Assembly: GCA_032718475.1 (NCBI GenBank)
Contig: JAUCBJ010004787.1
Location: 1 to 64,000 of the forward strand
Reading direction: 5' to 3'
DNA: 64,000 nucleotides
From: Nemertoderma westbladi
Taxonomy: Eukaryota; Xenacoelomorpha; Nemertodermatida; Nemertodermatidae
Positions 61,220 through 64,000 of this stretch are shown one piece after another. The stretch's first letter is position 1, and each line of letters opens with the position of its first letter. The translations under genes were made by a program, and so were the position numbers. Under the pieces are notes generated by a model. It had not been told where the DNA came from. It searched no databases and was given only the letters and a program-made list of their open reading frames with translations.

Positions 61220-62822
61220 AGAATAAGTTGGAAGGCCAAGGTAAAGTATTGACACTTCAGCATATTCATGACATGATAGCCACAGACGCAGTAGCAGAGA
61301 TGAAATCAAACTTCTCAGAAGAGAATATGAGAGAGTCTAAACCTGTTACCGGTAAGTTTTGACGATGACAGGACCTCTGTGACATTTAACTCAGTAGACA
61401 GATATAATTCGAGTACCCCAGCCTTTAGATCAGACTCGCGAGTATGTTCAGGTGAGCGGTTAGATAGACCTAGGTTAAAGCAACAGGAGTTGCCGGATGG
61501 ATTTGTAGGTTGCCAATACTGTTTACTAAAGGAGGTAAGATCTGACGACCATAAGTTAGATAGTTGCAGATGGTTCAAAGAATTAAATTCGGAACAGAGA
61601 AGAGTTCAAGTGCGGACGTTGGACACCTGTTGGGCATGTCTTGCGCCAGGTCATGTACGGCGGCAGTGCCCGAACAGCAAGGACGGATGCATGGAATGCG
61701 GCAGACTACATCACAAGTTGCTACATGCGGATTTCCATACCCCAACGGACTGTTACATACAGCGAAATCCTCACAGGAAGGGGAGCAAAGAACCCGTATC
61801 GATAAGGAGAAATACGTTCACCGGCATTCAGGACGATGGTTACCAACCAGGTTCGTCGGATGAGGATGGCGAGTCGAGCGCGAGAGAAGTGACCTGCCAA
61901 GGTTTCACCGCGGATAGTTCATCGACCAGCGCGCGGACGTATCTATCATCGGCCACGTCGGAAATATTCAGCGTGATTCCGGTGAAACTTACCGGTGATA
62001 AGGGATCGAAACGAATATATGTGATGTTGGACACTGCGTCCACATTATCTTATATCGACGAGGAAGTGGCGAGAGCCGTTTCTAGCTTCCAGGACGCCGA
62101 GGAGATCCAAATAGAGTTGAAGTCTATGCACTGGGTAGGAGACCTCAACGGACACAGAATTTCGGTGGAACTAGACTCCCTACTTTCGAGAGACCAACAT
62201 ACTCGACAAGAACGGAAAGCTTTGCCATTGGACGGATTTAAGTGTCTAGCTATGAAGGGATTCGGCAGGCAGTTAGGTAAGGTGCCGCCGATGAGTCCCA
62301 TAGCACAGGAGTATTTTGACAAGCTCAGAATACCCAGACATCAGGTAGGTTATAGGAATGTTTCTATGTTGATTGGTGCAGAACAGCTGATCGCACACCA
62401 AATATGGGAAACGAGACCAGCTGAGCCGCATGTCAATGGACCACATGCCCATAGGACCATATTAGGTTGGTATACAAGAGTACCCATGTCTTATGAGTTT
62501 ACAGGTGGCGACAAGCCAATAGACAGATGCGACGAATTACAGCCTATAACTCAACCAACGTTAGTAAAACCACCAGACATAGACGAGTTTAGGAGAACCT
62601 GTATTGACCACTATAGTGACTTTAGCGAGTCGGACGAGGAGTTGATTCCCGATAATGTTAGGTTGTCGGAACCACTCCACAATGACCGGACAGATAGTGA
62701 ACCCGAGGACTACTGTTATCAGACCTGTGGGTCTGGTTCAGCGGCTCACGCTACTTATCTGAGTAACGTTTTGATTTATACCGACATAGTGGAGGGTCAG
62801 GTGGCTAAATATCGAGACCTAG
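61187..62822 (+). pseudogene. BEL-B copy 2 zinc knuckles and A17-type protease
   Basis: The -1 frame continues from DUF1759 to ESKPVTGKF, where an 11-base deletion (relative to copy 1) causes a stop at ~61360. From 61379 a 1.4-kb frame is open: CQYCLLKEVRSDDHKLDSCR, CWACLAPGHVRRQC and CMECGRLHHKLLH (knuckles). The protease follows, with VMLDTASTLSYIDEEVARAV, LPLDGFKCLAMKGFGRQLGK and VSMLIGAEQLIAHQIWE. The acidic linker is YSDFSESDEELIPDNVRLSE. This is the better-preserved protease of the two copies. The frame runs past the truncation at 62822 into foreign sequence and stops at 62980. Confidence 0.8.
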
Positions 62823-64000
62823 ATGTAAAAGCTTTTGCGTATATAATCAGTTCCCCTCGCCCGCAAGGTACTGTTATAGGTGTTTTAACGGACATAAAAG
62901 TCATTCTTCTGTATGTGTGCTTTGGCGGACATGGTAAGGCAAAAAACCCGCAATGCGTCAAATACCCTGGCACAGCTTAGCCTTGATGATTCAGATTACG
63001 ACATCTAACAGCTGGTTGCTGACATGGAAACGGCCATTGGACACATGGTTCTTTGTTTAGCTTAACAGCCAATCAGAGCGATTTTTTCTGTCGATGTGGA
63101 GATATTTGGCAGATCATGCTAGGAGTGTTCAGTCTTACTGTTTTTTGTGATACTGTTGTGTTGTTTCTATCTAGGCCAGGAACACCGGCTCTAGAGTCAA
63201 TTCGTTTCAGACTTTAGAAGAAACATTAGTAGGCTTAGATTATAGAGCGTATAACTGTTATCATAACAACTCGGCCCACTTATCGGCACAGTCCAGTCTT
63301 AACGGCACATACATTGTCATATCATATCTTAACTTACCGTCTTAATGCTTTTTACTGTTGTTATTATTTTGTATCAGTTGGTTGAATATTATTTGGAGAA
63401 TATCTATAAAGAACCCAAATTTCCCAATTTTCTTGATACACTACAGGTTAGAGAGACAGGTTACATATAGCGATTGCGACTTATATTATTGTGGTTTGTA
63501 GTGAGTTCAATGCTATTTGATAAGCACTACATGAGTCAATTGCTGTTCTCTTTATATATGATAAAATTCATTGACGGTCGGCAGATTAGTGTGCAGTATT
63601 GTGTGGTACCGGTAGTGTGCATGATTGTGGCTGATAACTAAGCATTTCCTAAAGAATGCGCCTCATACGTGAATCATAAGCCTTACCGACTTACCGTTGT
63701 GATTAGTATAAGTCATATCTCTGTTTACCTAGATAGAGCGCCACGTCCTAAAGGAACTGTTAATATTTCCCGAAAGTGAATAATATTAGTCAGAAATTAT
63801 TTATTAACGATCAATCGAATAATACAGTAAGCTTACACTGCAATAACAATCTAAGCCCTCCGAATCCAGTCTCCCGGGTATATCCAGCGGGTGAATGGAC
63901 GCGCACTAGGCTGGCTTCGGCTAATGTTGTGTTTATTGGTATTAAATACTTGTCATTTTCTAAAGTCTATTTATAAACCAAAAGACATATAAATTTTGGC
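62823..64000. other. no recognised gene; short coding-looking stretch at the left end
   Basis: From 62823 to 62980 the frame continues with AYIISSPRPQGTVIGVLTDI. In another frame 62925-63007 reads ASNTLAQLSLDDSDYDI and ends in a stop. Both look protein-like but I recognise neither. The rest to 64000 is AT-rich and unassigned. Confidence 0.35.

Larger units (their letters stand above)
54863..62822 (+). mobile_element. BEL-B copy 2: 5' LTR, leader, gag and protease, truncated before RT
   Basis: Starts TGTTACGGTATATGGCGCTG, directly after BEL-C's right-hand GCCTT. It consists of an LTR (to ~56955), a ~1.3-kb leader, gag (58260 onward), zinc knuckles and protease. Similarity to copy 1 stops at TATCGAGACCTAGAT (62822), before RT. 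It carries private lesions: an in-frame TAA at 59748, a 4-base deletion near 60861 and an 11-base deletion near 61355. Confidence 0.85.

Overview
The window is repeat-rich invertebrate animal DNA, moderately AT-rich with many long G or C homopolymers. Two small exons of group C (metabotropic-glutamate-type) GPCR genes are the only sequence I would call host gene. Almost everything else is transposable elements, several nested inside each other. The receptor exons, BEL/Pao LTR elements, CR1/L2-like LINEs (one carrying an HPNPGP motif), a Ty3/Gypsy element and a TIR DNA transposon point to a metazoan, probably a marine invertebrate. I cannot name the species.

Layout. 1-2.1 kb: minus-strand LINE pieces. 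3.06-3.20 kb: GPCR ligand-domain exon. 4.3-22.95 kb: a 5'-truncated, decayed BEL/Pao element (here 'BEL-B', copy 1), plus strand. It is interrupted by a 2.1-kb LINE (6592-8697, target duplication AATATAG) and by a second BEL family ('BEL-C', copy 1, minus strand, 13150-19640, target duplication GAATA). It ends in a ~1.9-kb LTR. 23.2-24.3 kb: transposase-like relic. 25.93-26.08 kb: a GPCR first exon with signal peptide and perfect donor. 26.5-28.9 kb: LINE RT relic with a foldback insertion, and a BEL gag relic. 29.7-33.3 kb: Ty3/Gypsy element. 33.4-35.4 kb: LINE relics. 36.2-39.9 kb: TIR DNA transposon with a 505-aa transposase-like ORF. 41.4-43.9 kb: LINE with ORF1 and ORF2, cut off inside RT. 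43.93-54.86 kb: BEL-C copy 2, plus strand, both LTRs, target duplication GCCTT. 54.86-62.82 kb: BEL-B copy 2, consisting of 5' LTR, leader, gag, zinc knuckles and protease, cut off before RT. 62.8-64.0 kb: no recognised gene.

How the parts fit. The two BEL-B copies overlap by only about 2.2 kb, so together they outline one large element of roughly 15 kb. Its order is LTR, long leader, E/R-rich gag, DUF1759, zinc knuckles, A17-type protease, RT, RNase H, integrase, a third coding region, LTR. The two BEL-C copies are complementary: copy 1 keeps gag and a zinc-finger/membrane-segment ORF but has no pol, while copy 2 keeps an intact 1096-aa pol but has lost the gag zinc finger and protease.

The most unusual finding is BEL-C copy 2's intact 869-aa ORF downstream of pol. 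It combines a DEDDy 3'-5' exonuclease-like domain with three perfect CX2CX4HX4C zinc knuckles. Other signals worth attention are a conserved in-frame T TTA AAC slippery heptamer in BEL-B, a covarying GNRA hairpin in its LTR, an excess of 5'-splice-donor consensus in its sense strand, and a palindromic motif dispersed through its coding region.
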